Positions 24,314 to 33,679 of a DNA stretch of 64,000 nucleotides are shown here, in pieces (within the stretch, counting starts at the first letter, position 1; the number at the start of each line of letters is the position of its first letter). Source of the DNA: an uncultured Lachnospiraceae bacterium (GTDB taxonomy: Bacteria > Bacillota > Clostridia > Lachnospirales > Lachnospiraceae); assembly GCA_910586555.1 (NCBI GenBank), contig CAJUJY010000004.1:1-64000 (forward strand), read 5' to 3'. The translations under genes and the position numbers were made by a program. The notes under the pieces were generated by a model, which saw nothing but the letters and a program-made list of their open reading frames with translations, had not been told where the DNA came from and did not search any database.

Positions 24314-25225
24314 TTACCAGAATTTTTTCTTTTTAAAATAATAAAGGCTTGCTGCTATTACAAGTATGCTTGCTGTTATTATAACAGGATATGAATATTT
24401 ATACCCTATTTCTGGCATATGTTCAAAATTCATGCCATACCAGCCAGCAATTAATGTAAGTGGAAGGAATGTAGCAGTAACAACTGCCAGCACTTTCATA
24501 ATATCATTCTGTTTTATTTCAATTTCTGACTGGTATACCTCTTGTACCTGCATTACATATTCCCTTAATAATTGTGTTTCATCTGCAAGCTGTTCTGTTT
24601 TGTTTTTATACTGGTTAAAGGCATTTGCACCATTACTGCTAAAAAAGCCATTTTCATTGGCAGATAGTTCTCCTGCTACAACTTTAAGCTGTATATAATA
24701 ATGATAAAAACGTGATATAAGTTTCTTTAAATAAAGCATACGGCAGCTAAATTTCTCTATCCTTCCACAAAGCACGTCTTCTTCAATTACTGCAATATCC
24801 CTTTCAATTTTTTGAAGAAATAAAAGATCTTCATTAATAAATAATAATAAAAAATAATACAAAAAACGTCCAGGGCACATATTTTCCTGTAATGAACCTG
24901 CTGCCAGCTTTTTAACAGCTTCCTCTGCTTCACCGTCATCATCAAGTATAATTATTCTGCTGCCAGTTATATACATTGCAAATGTTATGTCCCTGCTGCC
25001 TTTTATTTTTGATGGTACTTTAAACGTTCCAAATATATAATCCATATGGGATTCAATCTTACATGAGTGTATCTGTTCAGCTTTGTGCCATATACCTGCC
25101 TTTTCACGCATCAGCGGGCTTTCATTCCATTCTGAAAGTTTTATGGCACATACACCATTATTACAATTCCAGAAATCCTTTTCCTCTACCTTTTTAATCC
25201 CGCTGCCAGTAATAATATAGTACAC
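24314..25225 (-). CDS. corA: CorA-like magnesium/divalent cation transporter
   Basis: The 303-aa protein ends with two membrane helices and the signature YGMNFEHMPE between them, as in CorA channels. The N-terminal cytoplasmic domain is divergent, and a helical stalk (SEIEIKQNDIMKVLAVVTA) leads into the first helix FLPLTLIAGW. The start is taken as GTG at 25225 because GAAAGGAGT lies 6 bases upstream; a TTG at 25258 has no binding site. It imports Mg2+ or a similar cation in the cytoplasmic membrane. It stands downstream of the GH18 gene. Confidence 0.88.
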   Translation of the reverse strand: MYYIITGSGIKKVEEKDFWNCNNGVCAIKLSEWNESPLMREKAGIWHKAEQIHSCKIESHMDYIFGTFKVPSKIKGSRDITFAMYITGSRIIILDDDGEAEEAVKKLAAGSLQENMCPGRFLYYFLLLFINEDLLFLQKIERDIAVIEEDVLCGRIEKFSCRMLYLKKLISRFYHYYIQLKVVAGELSANENGFFSSNGANAFNQYKNKTEQLADETQLLREYVMQVQEVYQSEIEIKQNDIMKVLAVVTATFLPLTLIAGWYGMNFEHMPEIGYKYSYPVIITASILVIAASLYYFKKKKFW

Positions 25226-25273
25226 AACTGTACTCCTTTCAAAGTAAATCTTATTCAATTAATACTTATAATT

Positions 25274-26416
25274 TCAGTTTTTTATTATATTAAAACGGCT
25301 TTCGAGAAGTACCCAGTTTGCAAGGAAAAGCCTCATTATTTGCCAGTAGCCCATTCCACGCAGCCCAAATTCCTCAAGCAGTGAAAATTTTGCATCCATG
25401 CTTCTTACATCCTCAAACCATACTTCATGCCTTATGCCCTCTGATGTATAATTAAAATAAGGTGTCTGTGCAGTTTCATCAAACTGTATTTGTGCCCCGT
25501 TAGCAGCAGCAATCTGTACTGCCTGGGTATTTCCAATAGTCGTTGCTGCTGTTTCACCCTGTACATATGGCAGTGGCCAGTCATACCCGTAATTTGGTAT
25601 GCCAAGATCTATTTTATTACGTGGTATCTGTGTAACTGCATATTCAACAACCTGCCTTACTTTATTAATTGGAGCAACTGCCATGGGTTCACTGTATTTA
25701 TATCCCCATTCATATGTCATAAGAAGGCAGCTATTAGCAGCAGCCCCAAGTCCTCCATAATCTTTCCCTTCATATAAAAGCCCCTTTTGCCCAGATGATG
25801 TTTTTGGTGCAAGTGCCACTGAAACCGGGTAACCATAAGCGTTAAGTTCCCTTGTAAGCCTTGCCACAAATGAAGTAAATAAATCCCTGTCTTCTGCCTT
25901 TATATATTCAAAATCAACATCTGCCCCCATAAAGTTCTTTGCCTGTAATGTTTCCAGCATTTCATTTATAAGGTTTTCCTGTGCGCTGTCACTGCTTACA
26001 AGTGCTGAAATAAGGTTATTATTAAACCTTCCCTGGCTGTCCATTGGCGTAAGGGTAAGTACTGGGGACGTGCCAAACTCCAGTGCTGCATTTATCATTC
26101 CTGTATCATCTGTGGAAGGTGGTATTAAATTGCCTTGTTCTGAAAAACCATAAGAGAAAACTGATAAATCTGTAAGATAAGGAAGCGTTGTCTGTAATAC
26201 TTTTGAATTAATATATGGGTAAGCGTACCCGTTTACATTGACTTCCCGTTTATACTGCTGCAAAATATCCTGTACTGGTATAAGCAGTGCCTGCCCTATT
26301 ACAAGCGGGTAAGGATATGAAATCTGGTTTATAAATGCTATTTCAGATGCAGGGACATTAAATTTATCTGAAATCCTGTCAATAGTATCACCTTGTTTTA
26401 CTACATATATTTCCAA
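25274..26416 (-). CDS. LysM-GH18 hydrolase, SleL/YaaH-type spore cortex-lytic enzyme
   Basis: The 380-aa protein has one LysM domain (residues 1-47: YVVKQGDTIDRISDKFN, ending ALLIP) and a GH18 domain. The catalytic D-x-D-x-E is visible in GADVDFEYIK (about 158-167); other GH18 blocks are SVALAPKTSS, MTYEWGYKYSEP and LGIPNYGYDWPLPY. There is no signal peptide, as in spore-coat SleL enzymes. Homologues cleave cortex muramic-delta-lactam fragments in germination. The start is TTG at 26416, 7 bases after GGAGG, which lies inside one arm of an inverted repeat. Confidence 0.88.
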   Translation of the reverse strand: MEIYVVKQGDTIDRISDKFNVPASEIAFINQISYPYPLVIGQALLIPVQDILQQYKREVNVNGYAYPYINSKVLQTTLPYLTDLSVFSYGFSEQGNLIPPSTDDTGMINAALEFGTSPVLTLTPMDSQGRFNNNLISALVSSDSAQENLINEMLETLQAKNFMGADVDFEYIKAEDRDLFTSFVARLTRELNAYGYPVSVALAPKTSSGQKGLLYEGKDYGGLGAAANSCLLMTYEWGYKYSEPMAVAPINKVRQVVEYAVTQIPRNKIDLGIPNYGYDWPLPYVQGETAATTIGNTQAVQIAAANGAQIQFDETAQTPYFNYTSEGIRHEVWFEDVRSMDAKFSLLEEFGLRGMGYWQIMRLFLANWVLLESRFNIIKN

Positions 26417-26419
26417 AAT

Positions 26420-26488
26420 AAACCTCCATGTTTAATATATATTTATATTTTTGTATACTTATATATTATGATTAAACATGGAGGTTGT
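26420..26488 (-). promoter_or_regulatory. large inverted repeat holding the ribosome binding site of the GH18 gene
   Basis: AACCTCCATGTTTAAT (26421-26436) and ATTAAACATGGAGGTT (26472-26487) are exact inverse copies around an AT-only loop. On the minus strand the second arm ends in GGAGGTTTATTTT, so the hairpin can both terminate the upstream YyaL transcript and hide the ribosome binding site of the next gene. Confidence 0.75.
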
Positions 26489-26491
26489 TCC

Positions 26492-28495
26492 TTAAAAGGC
26501 CATTTCATTTGAAGGTGGCAGGCAGGAATGGTTTTTGCATACATAATAAGTCGTCCTGCCGTTTAAAAGAAGATGCTCTTTATCTTCCTGTACAAACTGC
26601 ACATTTGCAAGAAAAGGCAGCTTTTTTATAACATTAAACTCTGCATTATCCTTTACAACAACTGTAATATGTGCTGGAGGGTTTTCATAAATCAGGCATG
26701 CTGTTAAAAACATGCTATGGCCTGCCGGGTTTTTAGAGGCTTCTGGTGCCATAAAACTAAGCTGTTTGTCTGTAAGGCTTTTATAAGTTTCATTTTGTGT
26801 AATCTGGAATAACCTTACAAGATTATATGCCATAACAGAGTTTGCGCATGGCATTGCCCCGTCATATATTTCCTTAGGGTTTATAAATAATTCATTATTG
26901 CCAGGTTCATTAAGGAAATAGCCATCTTTCCCGCCAGAGGAAAATCTTTTTACGGCCTCATTACAGAAATGTTCTGCTTTGCTAAGATATTTTTTATCAA
27001 GCGTGGAATTATAAATTTCAATTAAAGCCGTGGTATAAAAAGCATAATCATTTAAAAACCCGCTGCCAGAACACCGCCCATTACGGCAGCTTGTATAAAG
27101 CCCTGTGCCATTATACAGGTTTTTTTCAATAAATAAATCTGCTTTTAGTGCTGCATCTAAATATTTCTGGTTTTTAGAAACCCTGTAGAGCATTGCTAGT
27201 GCTGTTATCATCATGGCATTCCATGAAACCAGGTGCTTGTCATCAAGATGCAGGCTTGTACGTTTTTTCCTGTAATTATACAGCTTTTTAATTTCTTCAC
27301 TAAAGTTATTATTTATATTATTTTTTAAAAGGTTTGGTATATTTTCTCCTTCAAAGTTTCCATCGGCAGTAATGTCAAAAGCCTTTGCAAATTCCTCTCC
27401 CTTTTTCCCGCCAAGGATTTCTTTAATTTCATCTAAAGACCATGTATAAAACTTCCCCTCCGTCCCTTTGCTGTCTGCATCTTGTGCGCTATAAAAGCCG
27501 CCATCAGAAGAAACCATTTCCCTTAAGACATAATCTGCTGTTTTAATTGCAGTATCAAGAAATATTTCCTTATCCCTGGCTTCTTTTGTAATATTTTCTT
27601 TAATGCTTCCATTAATACAGGCACTGCCATTTTCCAGAAAACTATATGCTGCAAGATATGCCATAATTAGCATTGCATTGTCATAAAGCATTTTTTCAAA
27701 GTGTGGTACAAGAAAATATTTATCTGTTGAATATCTTGAAAATCCATAGCCTATATGGTCAAATATACCACCTTTCCTCATCTGGATAAGGGTTTTTGCA
27801 GCCATTTCAAATGCCAGGCTGTTTTTATTCTGCGCTGCATAAAGAATAAGGAATAAAATATTGTGTGCAGACGGGAATTTTGGTGCAATGCCAAATCCTC
27901 CGTTTTTCTGGTCAAATGTTTCTTTAAATATGCTAAAAGCACTGTTAGAAATACTTTGCAGCCCGGATTTTACATTTACAGTTTCCTGGCCTGTTTGCTG
28001 GTTTTTAATATGCATAATTACCTGGCCTGCAGATTTAAGAAGGGCATCTTTGTTACTTTCCCACTGTTCTTTTATTTTATATAACAGGCTGTTAAAACCT
28101 AAAATGCCATAACGTGTATCAGACGGAAAATATGTGCCTGCAAAAAATGGCTTTTTATCCCATGACATAAATATACTTAAAGGCCAGCCCCCGCTTCCTG
28201 TAAATGCCTGGCATACTGACATATACACACTGTCAATATCAGGGCGTTCCTCCCTGTCAACCTTTATTGCAATAAAATTGTTGTTTAAAAGCTTTGCCGT
28301 TATATTATTTTCAAAGCTTTCATGTGCCATAACATGGCACCAGTGGCATGTACTGTACCCTATGCTTAGAAAAACTGGCTTATCCTCTTTCTTTGCCCTG
28401 TTAAAAGCTTCATCACACCATGGGTACCAGTCCACAGGATTGCCTGCATGCTGCAAAAGATAAGGGCTTGTTTCATTTATAAGATGGTTACCCAT
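26492..28495 (-). CDS. YyaL/SPATA20-like thioredoxin-domain protein (DUF255)
   Basis: The 667-aa protein starts [20 protein letters not shown], then has [15 protein letters not shown] (CxxC in a thioredoxin fold, about 46-60), [20 protein letters not shown], and GGWPLSIFM. The C-terminal two thirds form an (alpha/alpha)6 barrel-like region ([18 protein letters not shown] block as [40 protein letters not shown]). The family's enzymatic role is not established; thioredoxin-like and glycosidase-like domains are combined. ATG follows GGAGG. The Asn-rich [13 protein letters not shown] loop is unusual. Confidence 0.9.
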   Translation of the reverse strand: MGNHLINETSPYLLQHAGNPVDWYPWCDEAFNRAKKEDKPVFLSIGYSTCHWCHVMAHESFENNITAKLLNNNFIAIKVDREERPDIDSVYMSVCQAFTGSGGWPLSIFMSWDKKPFFAGTYFPSDTRYGILGFNSLLYKIKEQWESNKDALLKSAGQVIMHIKNQQTGQETVNVKSGLQSISNSAFSIFKETFDQKNGGFGIAPKFPSAHNILFLILYAAQNKNSLAFEMAAKTLIQMRKGGIFDHIGYGFSRYSTDKYFLVPHFEKMLYDNAMLIMAYLAAYSFLENGSACINGSIKENITKEARDKEIFLDTAIKTADYVLREMVSSDGGFYSAQDADSKGTEGKFYTWSLDEIKEILGGKKGEEFAKAFDITADGNFEGENIPNLLKNNINNNFSEEIKKLYNYRKKRTSLHLDDKHLVSWNAMMITALAMLYRVSKNQKYLDAALKADLFIEKNLYNGTGLYTSCRNGRCSGSGFLNDYAFYTTALIEIYNSTLDKKYLSKAEHFCNEAVKRFSSGGKDGYFLNEPGNNELFINPKEIYDGAMPCANSVMAYNLVRLFQITQNETYKSLTDKQLSFMAPEASKNPAGHSMFLTACLIYENPPAHITVVVKDNAEFNVIKKLPFLANVQFVQEDKEHLLLNGRTTYYVCKNHSCLPPSNEMAF

Positions 28496-28656
28496 TATTT
28501 ATGGTATCCTCCATTTCTATTGTCTTTTATGTTTACAGCCTTTAGTATGCCCATAAAAATTATATATATCCAGGTAATTACAATACATGAATTATTATAT
28601 TACTTACGTTTTCTATTTATTTTTTTGTTGTATATTCTTTCCTTTAAAATGCATAT

Positions 28657-28694
28657 AAAAAACCTTACTAGTTTTCCTGCTGGAACCTGTAAGG
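28657..28694 (-). terminator. terminator downstream of the 142-aa gene
   Basis: The minus strand has CCTTAC and GTAAGG closing an imperfect hairpin, followed by TTTTTT. Confidence 0.7.
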
Positions 28695-28729
28695 CCTTTA
28701 TATAACCAACTTATAAATATGCTTTAATA

Positions 28730-29155
28730 TTACCAGTCTTCAACCCCTTCAAATGCATTTACTGCATTTGCTGGTGCCAGGTTATCATCACTGGCAGGAG
28801 GTGCGGCATTATCTTTTAAAAGTGTTTTTATCTGCTCCTGTGTAATGCCCTGTTCCTCCCTTTTGCTTTTGCCCGTTTGCTTCTTTTCAGGCATTGCCAT
28901 CCTTTTTGCTTCATTTTTTTGTGCAACTGCAAGTATCTCTTCTATCTCATCATCATGGTTGCCTACTTCATAAGCATCTTCATGGTTAAGGCAAAGATAA
29001 TACTTAATAATATGCCCGCTGTATAAAGAAACCTGCTGTATGCCACAGAAATCAGAATCCCTTCTGTATGGCAGGTTATCATACATTGTAATATGGTAAT
29101 CCATTGCTTCATCATACTTCTGGCTTACCAGCTTTGGCAGATATATATTACCCAT
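28730..29155 (-). CDS. unrecognised 141-aa cytoplasmic protein
   Basis: The product reads MGNIYLPKLVSQKYDEAMDY then PYRRDSDFCGIQQVSLYSGH and IKYYLCLNHEDAYEVGNHDD. The first 85 residues look folded; the rest is charged and low in complexity (KKQTGKSKREEQ, then PPASDDNLAPANAVN) with an acidic aromatic end. No family is recognised. The start at 29155 is preferred because GGGGG lies 7 bases upstream; an ATG 6 bases earlier is too close to it. It is a single-gene unit with its own terminator. Confidence 0.7.
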   Translation of the reverse strand: MGNIYLPKLVSQKYDEAMDYHITMYDNLPYRRDSDFCGIQQVSLYSGHIIKYYLCLNHEDAYEVGNHDDEIEEILAVAQKNEAKRMAMPEKKQTGKSKREEQGITQEQIKTLLKDNAAPPASDDNLAPANAVNAFEGVEDW

Positions 29156-29253
29156 TTGCATACCCCCTTTTTCTTGTTGCTTTATATTTACATTATTATT
29201 ATAAGTATACTCTTTTTCTTCATATTGTTCAAGGAAAAATATTTCTAATAATA

Positions 29254-30735
29254 TTAACCAGGCAGGTTTAGTGATTTACATAAAAGTTTTACTGTTTTTT
29301 CTACGTCTTCAAGCCTGATTCCTGAATAGTCCATTATTATAATATGCTGTCTTTCTTTATTGTTTTTATTTTCTTTATCATGGTTTTTCTCTTCTCCGGT
29401 ATAGTACTGTGAAAGACATGATACATTAATTTTATTTTTCCTGCATATTTCTATATATTCACTGTCAGGCATGTCTGTATGGATTTTTAAAAGGAAATGA
29501 AGTCCTGAACCTTCTTCTGATATTTCACTTATACCCGAAAGGCTGCTGTTTTTAATTTCTTTTAAAAGCCCGTCACGCACTTTCCTGTAATAATTCCTCA
29601 TTCTGTTTATATGTTTTTCAAAATAGCCATCATTTATAAATTTTGCAAGGGTATATTGTTCAAAGTTTGATACTGTACAGGAATAAAAGCTTAATTTGCT
29701 GTGGAATTTTTCAAGCAATGTTACAGGAAGTACCATATAGCTTATCCTTATTGTTGGGGCAAGGCTTTTTGTAAATGTGTTAATATATATTACCCTTTCC
29801 ATTATATCTATGCTTTGTAATGTAGGCATCTGTTTTCCTGCCAGTCGGAACTCTGAGTCATAGTCATCTTCTATAATATAACGGTCTGGTTCTTCTGCTG
29901 CCCAGGCAAGTATTTCATAGCGCCTGCTTACTGGTGTGGCTATTCCTGTAGGGTAATGGTGTGATGGTGATATATGTGCTACATCTGCATTATGCCTTTC
30001 AAGTTCTTCTATAATTATCCCTGAATTATCAACTGGTATATATTCACATGCTACATTATTGCTTTTATATATCTGTGCTATCTTTTTATAGCCTGGTGTT
30101 TCAACGGCATAAATTTTATCATAACCTAAAAGCTGTATTATAAGGGTATAAAGATACTCTGTGCCAGCCCCTGTTATTATCTGCCCTGGTGATACTTCCA
30201 TATTGCGGAACTGCTTTAAATTCAGGCTTATTGCACTTCTAAGTTCCATTATGCCTCCCCAGGGTGATTTTTTCATTAATTCACTGCTTTTTTCAGATAT
30301 TACTTCCCTCATTAACCTTGCCCATATGGAAAATGGGAATTTGCCTGGTGGTGCTGTGTTACTTACCAGATCTATTTCAAACTGGCTGCCCTCTTCTTTG
30401 CTGCTTTCTATTTTGCTGCCATGCCATTTTGTGCCATATTCTGTATTTTTGTTTTCTGTCCTTATGGAATTAAATGGCATCACCCCTTTATCTGGCAGTT
30501 CTGTTACATAAAAACCTTTTTTAGGGACTGAATAAATAAATCCTTCTGCCTGTAACTGTGCATAAGCATTTTCAACTGTAATATTGCTTATACCCAGATT
30601 TTTAGCAAAACTTCTCTTTGACGGAAGTTTTGTACCAGGCAGCAAAATACTGTCTAATATATCATTTTTAATGCATTTATATAAATGGATATAGAGCGGT
30701 TCTGGCCCTGTATCTGCAAAAGAATATGTAAGCAT
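29254..30735 (-). CDS. pdxR: MocR-type regulator (GntR plus aminotransferase domains), probable PdxR
   Basis: The 493-aa protein has a GntR winged helix (IHLYKCIKNDILDSIL, LPSKRSFAKNLGISNITVEN, AYAQLQAEGFI) and a class I aminotransferase-like domain with ISPSHHYPTGIATP, YIIEDDYDSEFR and the PLP-lysine segment TFTKSLAPTIRISYM. It is divergent from pdxS and pdxT, the arrangement of PdxR, which senses PLP and controls PLP synthase. A low-complexity KNHDKENKNNKERQ insert lies near the C-terminus. ATG at 30735 follows AAGGAG. Confidence 0.9.
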   Translation of the reverse strand: MLTYSFADTGPEPLYIHLYKCIKNDILDSILLPGTKLPSKRSFAKNLGISNITVENAYAQLQAEGFIYSVPKKGFYVTELPDKGVMPFNSIRTENKNTEYGTKWHGSKIESSKEEGSQFEIDLVSNTAPPGKFPFSIWARLMREVISEKSSELMKKSPWGGIMELRSAISLNLKQFRNMEVSPGQIITGAGTEYLYTLIIQLLGYDKIYAVETPGYKKIAQIYKSNNVACEYIPVDNSGIIIEELERHNADVAHISPSHHYPTGIATPVSRRYEILAWAAEEPDRYIIEDDYDSEFRLAGKQMPTLQSIDIMERVIYINTFTKSLAPTIRISYMVLPVTLLEKFHSKLSFYSCTVSNFEQYTLAKFINDGYFEKHINRMRNYYRKVRDGLLKEIKNSSLSGISEISEEGSGLHFLLKIHTDMPDSEYIEICRKNKINVSCLSQYYTGEEKNHDKENKNNKERQHIIIMDYSGIRLEDVEKTVKLLCKSLNLPG

Positions 30736-30935
30736 ATTGTTTTTTCTCCTTAATCTGGCATTACTGGCTATATTCATTCTGGGTATTTTGATATGGCCAA
30801 TTTTGATTATAATTTAATATGTTGTTTTAGTAAATAGTATTTTATAGAAAACTTGATGTATTAGATTTGTGCCTGTGTGCTGCCTGGCACAATTTATGTA
30901 CAATATAAAAAGCAGCGCAGAAAAGAGGATTAAAT
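30736..30935. promoter_or_regulatory. divergent control region between pdxR and pdxST
   Basis: The 200-base gap must hold both promoters and PdxR binding sites. It is AT-rich with a direct TTTTGAT/AATTTTGAT pair (about 30787 and 30801) and TGCCTGGCACAATTTATG near 30884. I see no unambiguous promoter. Confidence 0.4.
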
Positions 30936-31811
30936 ATGGACCAGAAACAATATGCACTTAACAGGGAACTTGCACAAATGCTTAAAGGTGGCGTTATTAT
31001 GGACGTTACTACTCCAGAGCAGGCTAAGATTGCAGAAGAAGCAGGGGCATGTGCTGTTATGGCACTTGAACGTATACCAGCCGATATACGTGCGGCAGGT
31101 GGTGTTTCACGTATGAGTGACCCTGCTATGATAAACGGGATACAGGAAGCGGTTTCAATTCCTGTTATGGCAAAATGCAGGATAGGGCACTTTGTTGAAG
31201 CACAGGTTCTTGAAGCTATAGAAATTGATTATATTGATGAAAGTGAAGTCCTCTCACCGGCTGACGATGTTTACCATATTGACAAGACACGTTTTAAAGT
31301 GCCTTTTGTATGTGGGGCTAAAAACCTTGGTGAAGCTTTAAGGCGCATAAATGAAGGTGCTGCTATGATAAGGACAAAAGGTGAACCTGGAACTGGTGAT
31401 GTTGTGCAGGCTGTAAGCCATATGCGCATGATGAACAGTGCAATCGCTAAAATCACTTCCATGCGTGAAGATGAACTTTTCAATGAAGCTAAAGAATTAC
31501 AAGTTCCTTATGACCTTGTGCTGTATGTGCATGATAATGGGAAACTTCCTGTAGTAAACTTTGCTGCTGGTGGTGTTGCTACCCCTGCTGATGCTGCTCT
31601 TATGATGCAGCTTGGGGCTGACGGGGTTTTTGTAGGCTCTGGCATATTTAAGTCAGGTGATCCTGCAAAAAGGGCTGAAGCCATTGTAAAGGCTGTTACT
31701 AATTACACAGATGCCAAAATGATTGCAGAACTTTCTAAAAACCTTGGTGAAGCAATGGTTGGAATTAATAAAGATGAAATTACACTGCTTATGGCAGAAC
31801 GCGGAAAATAG
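30936..31811 (+). CDS. pdxS: pyridoxal 5'-phosphate synthase subunit PdxS
   Basis: The 291-aa protein is a near-canonical Pdx[58 protein letters not shown] with the active-site Lys, [20 protein letters not shown] with the second Lys, [11 protein letters not shown] and [20 protein letters not shown]. It builds PLP from ribose 5-phosphate, glyceraldehyde 3-phosphate and ammonia delivered by PdxT. AAGAGG precedes the ATG. It is first in the pdxST operon, 9 bases before pdxT. Confidence 0.98.
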   Translation: MDQKQYALNRELAQMLKGGVIMDVTTPEQAKIAEEAGACAVMALERIPADIRAAGGVSRMSDPAMINGIQEAVSIPVMAKCRIGHFVEAQVLEAIEIDYIDESEVLSPADDVYHIDKTRFKVPFVCGAKNLGEALRRINEGAAMIRTKGEPGTGDVVQAVSHMRMMNSAIAKITSMREDELFNEAKELQVPYDLVLYVHDNGKLPVVNFAAGGVATPADAALMMQLGADGVFVGSGIFKSGDPAKRAEAIVKAVTNYTDAKMIAELSKNLGEAMVGINKDEITLLMAERGK

Positions 31812-31820
31812 GAGGAATTT

Positions 31821-32378
31821 ATGGTAATAGGCATACTATCTGTCCAGGGGGCATTTATTGAACATGAGGAAATATTTAAAGAACTTGGGGCAGATACTAT
31901 ACAGTTAAGGCAGAAAAAAGATTTAGACAGGCATTTTGACAGGCTTGTGCTCCCTGGAGGTGAAAGCACTGTACAAGGCAAGCTTCTAAAAGACCTTGGA
32001 ATGTTTAATATATTAAAAGAAAAAATAGAAGAAGGCATGCCTGTACTTGGTACATGTGCCGGTCTTATACTTCTTGCAGAAAATATTTCAAATGATACAA
32101 GATCCTATTTTAAGACACTTCCTGTAACTGTAAAAAGAAATGCTTATGGCAGGCAGCTTGGAAGCTTCCACTATGACGGGGACATTAAAGGGCTTGGCGT
32201 ATTTCCAATGGAATTTATACGTGCTCCTTATATTGAAAATATATCCGGGGATGTGGAAGTACTCTCCCAGGTTAATGGTAAAACCACAGCAGTAAAATAT
32301 AAAAAACAGCTAGGGCTTTCATTCCACCCTGAATTATGTGGAGATTACAGGATACATAAAATGTTTATGGAAATATAA
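31821..32378 (+). CDS. pdxT: pyridoxal 5'-phosphate synthase glutaminase subunit PdxT
   Basis: The 185-aa protein is a class I glutaminase: IGILSVQGAFIEHEE at the start, RLVLPGGESTVQGKLL, PVLGTCAGLILLAE with nucleophile Cys79, RQLGSFHYDGDI, and SFHPELCGDYRIHKMF with His169 and Glu171. It hydrolyses glutamine and channels ammonia to PdxS. ATG follows GGAGG. A strong terminator lies 22 bases after the stop. Confidence 0.97.
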   Translation: MVIGILSVQGAFIEHEEIFKELGADTIQLRQKKDLDRHFDRLVLPGGESTVQGKLLKDLGMFNILKEKIEEGMPVLGTCAGLILLAENISNDTRSYFKTLPVTVKRNAYGRQLGSFHYDGDIKGLGVFPMEFIRAPYIENISGDVEVLSQVNGKTTAVKYKKQLGLSFHPELCGDYRIHKMFMEI

Positions 32379-32400
32379 TTAATATTTTTTATTATACAAA

Positions 32401-32448
32401 AACTAACACAGGCAGGAACTGCATATGCGGCTCCTGCCTGTGTTAGTT
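32401..32448 (+). terminator. terminator of the pdxST operon
   Basis: AACTAACACAGGCAGGA pairs perfectly with TCCTGCCTGTGTTAGTT and is followed by TTT. The strong stem may also act on the opposite strand. Confidence 0.9.
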
Positions 32449-32612
32449 TTAACCAGATAATACTTTTAAATGCCAGTGTATGTCCTATAAAAAACCAGCA
32501 TTTTTCGTGCTTAGGTTTTTACAGGACTGGTTCATAAATTATAATGTAAATAAAAGATAATTTATAGTTATCTGTGGTTTGTTTTAAAGGAGGTATATAG
32601 AAATTTTTATGC

Positions 32613-32787
32613 CCTGGCAGTTCCAAAGTGTCCCATGTACAGCCCGCTTGCGCTTGGACTTACACGCAGCGGTGCATAAAGCCCTTATGCTTCAAAGAAA
32701 AAACTTCTTTGAAGCATTTAAGACAGGGCTTAAACACCGGCGGCTGCGTACATCTGTCCATTGGGAGCACATTTGGAACTTGCCAGG
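32613..32787. repeat. 175-base imperfect palindrome inside fold-back element 1
   Basis: CCTGGCAGTTCCAAA at the left pairs with TTTGGAACTTGCCAGG at the right. Inner stems are ACGCAGC/GCTGCGT, CGGTG/CACCG, AAGCCC/GGGCTT and ATGCTTCAAAG/CTTTGAAGCAT around an A-rich loop. A diverged copy lies in opposite orientation at 52834-53011. Confidence 0.8.
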
Positions 32788-32976
32788 TAATATACGTTTT
32801 GGCAGTTTATAAAAATATTTTTTGTACATCTCCTTAACTTATGGGAATTAAAAGTTTTCTTGCTTGTATTTTAATTTCTTGGTAAAATTTTATATTTCTC
32901 TTAAAGATGGAAAACCAGAGTATACAACATTCTCTGGTTATTACCTGTAACTTGTATTTTTCCATAGTGTTTAAAC

Positions 32977-33120
32977 CATGTGGAAAATTTTTATGTCCTG
33001 TGTAAAAGGCATTTTTGCACCGTCAGTGCTTAAACCTGGTATTTTCAGGTTTTATGCACTGTTACGTGTGCAATCATAGCGGAAGCGGGCCTTTTACCGG
33101 GACATAAAAATTTCCACATG
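32977..33120. repeat. 144-base imperfect palindrome inside fold-back element 1
   Basis: CATGTGGAAAATTTTTATGTCC pairs with GGACATAAAAATTTCCACATG; inner stems are AAAAGGC/GCCTTTT, TGCAC/GTGCA, CAGTGC/GCACTG and AAACCTG/CAGGTTT. Confidence 0.8.
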
Positions 33121-33220
33121 TACAACCTCCTTAAAACAAACCACAGATAACTATAAATTATCTCCTGTTTATATATAATTAAAAATTTATGAAATGGACT
33201 TGGGATTTTTACAAAAAAGG

Positions 33221-33258
33221 TTGACAACTGTATACCTTGCTGTTATTATAGGTATACA
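33221..33258 (+). promoter_or_regulatory. promoter and probable BlaI-type operator of the sensor operon
   Basis: TTGACA at 33221-33226 and TATTAT at 33244-33249 have a 17-base spacer. The inverted repeat TGTATACC (33229-33236) and GGTATACA (33251-33258) covers the promoter core, so a BlaI-like dimer bound here would block transcription of its own operon. Confidence 0.8.
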
Positions 33259-33295
33259 ACTATATACCATTTAACTAATAAGGGGGTAAATATTA

Positions 33296-33679
33296 TTGAA
33301 TATATCAAAACAGGAATGGAAAATTATGCATCTTTTATGGAAAGACCCGCCACAGACAATTACACAGCTTACAAAGACTTTAGGGGAGAAAAAAGGCTGG
33401 AATAAAAATATTATTATTACATATCTTAAGCGTCTTGAAGAAAAGGGGGCTGTTTATTATGAAAGTGGAACAAAGGCTAAACAGTACTTTCCTAAAATTA
33501 CAAAAGAAGAAGCAGAACAAACTGAAATACGCTCACTTTTAGATAAAGTTTTCCATGGTAATGCAGGAATACTTGTAAATACAATGGTTAAAAATGAAAT
33601 GCTGCAAGAAGAAGAAATTACACAGTTATACAATCTGCTGCATGGAGGAAATAATGATAAGAATAACGGTTTCAGTTAG
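33296..33679 (+). CDS. BlaI/MecI/CopY-family repressor
   Basis: The 127-aa protein has the winged helix of BlaI repressors: ISKQEWKIMHLLWKDPP, TITQLTKTLGEKKGWNKNI, ITYLKRLEEKGAVYYE, and a C-terminal dimerisation helix. It probably represses its own operon through the inverted repeat over the promoter and is relieved when the BlaR1-like protease is activated. The start is TTG at 33296 after GGGGG. The last codons overlap the start of the protease gene. Confidence 0.9.
   Translation: MNISKQEWKIMHLLWKDPPQTITQLTKTLGEKKGWNKNIIITYLKRLEEKGAVYYESGTKAKQYFPKITKEEAEQTEIRSLLDKVFHGNAGILVNTMVKNEMLQEEEITQLYNLLHGGNNDKNNGFS

Larger units (their letters stand above)
32531..33192. mobile_element. fold-back (MITE-like) element, copy 1
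   Basis: The ends are inverted copies: ttcataaatt at the left and aatttatgaa at the right, then AGATAATTTATAGTTATC, tgtggtttgttttaa and ggaggt in both arms (32555-32593 and 33126-33163). The element carries two long palindromes (32613-32787 and 32977-33120) and a unique middle part with gggaattaaaagtttt. There is no transposase or credible gene, so any movement would need help from elsewhere. It fills most of the gap between pdxT and the BlaI-like gene. Confidence 0.75.

Noticed and set aside
30880..30930. Clear promoter for pdxST
   Set aside because: TACAAT-like and TTGTGC-like hexamers occur but not at acceptable spacing, so I did not call one.
32609..32837. Small coding frames inside fold-back element 1
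   Set aside because: They lie across a long palindrome, have no ribosome binding site and overlap in two frames; they are by-products of the repeat sequence.
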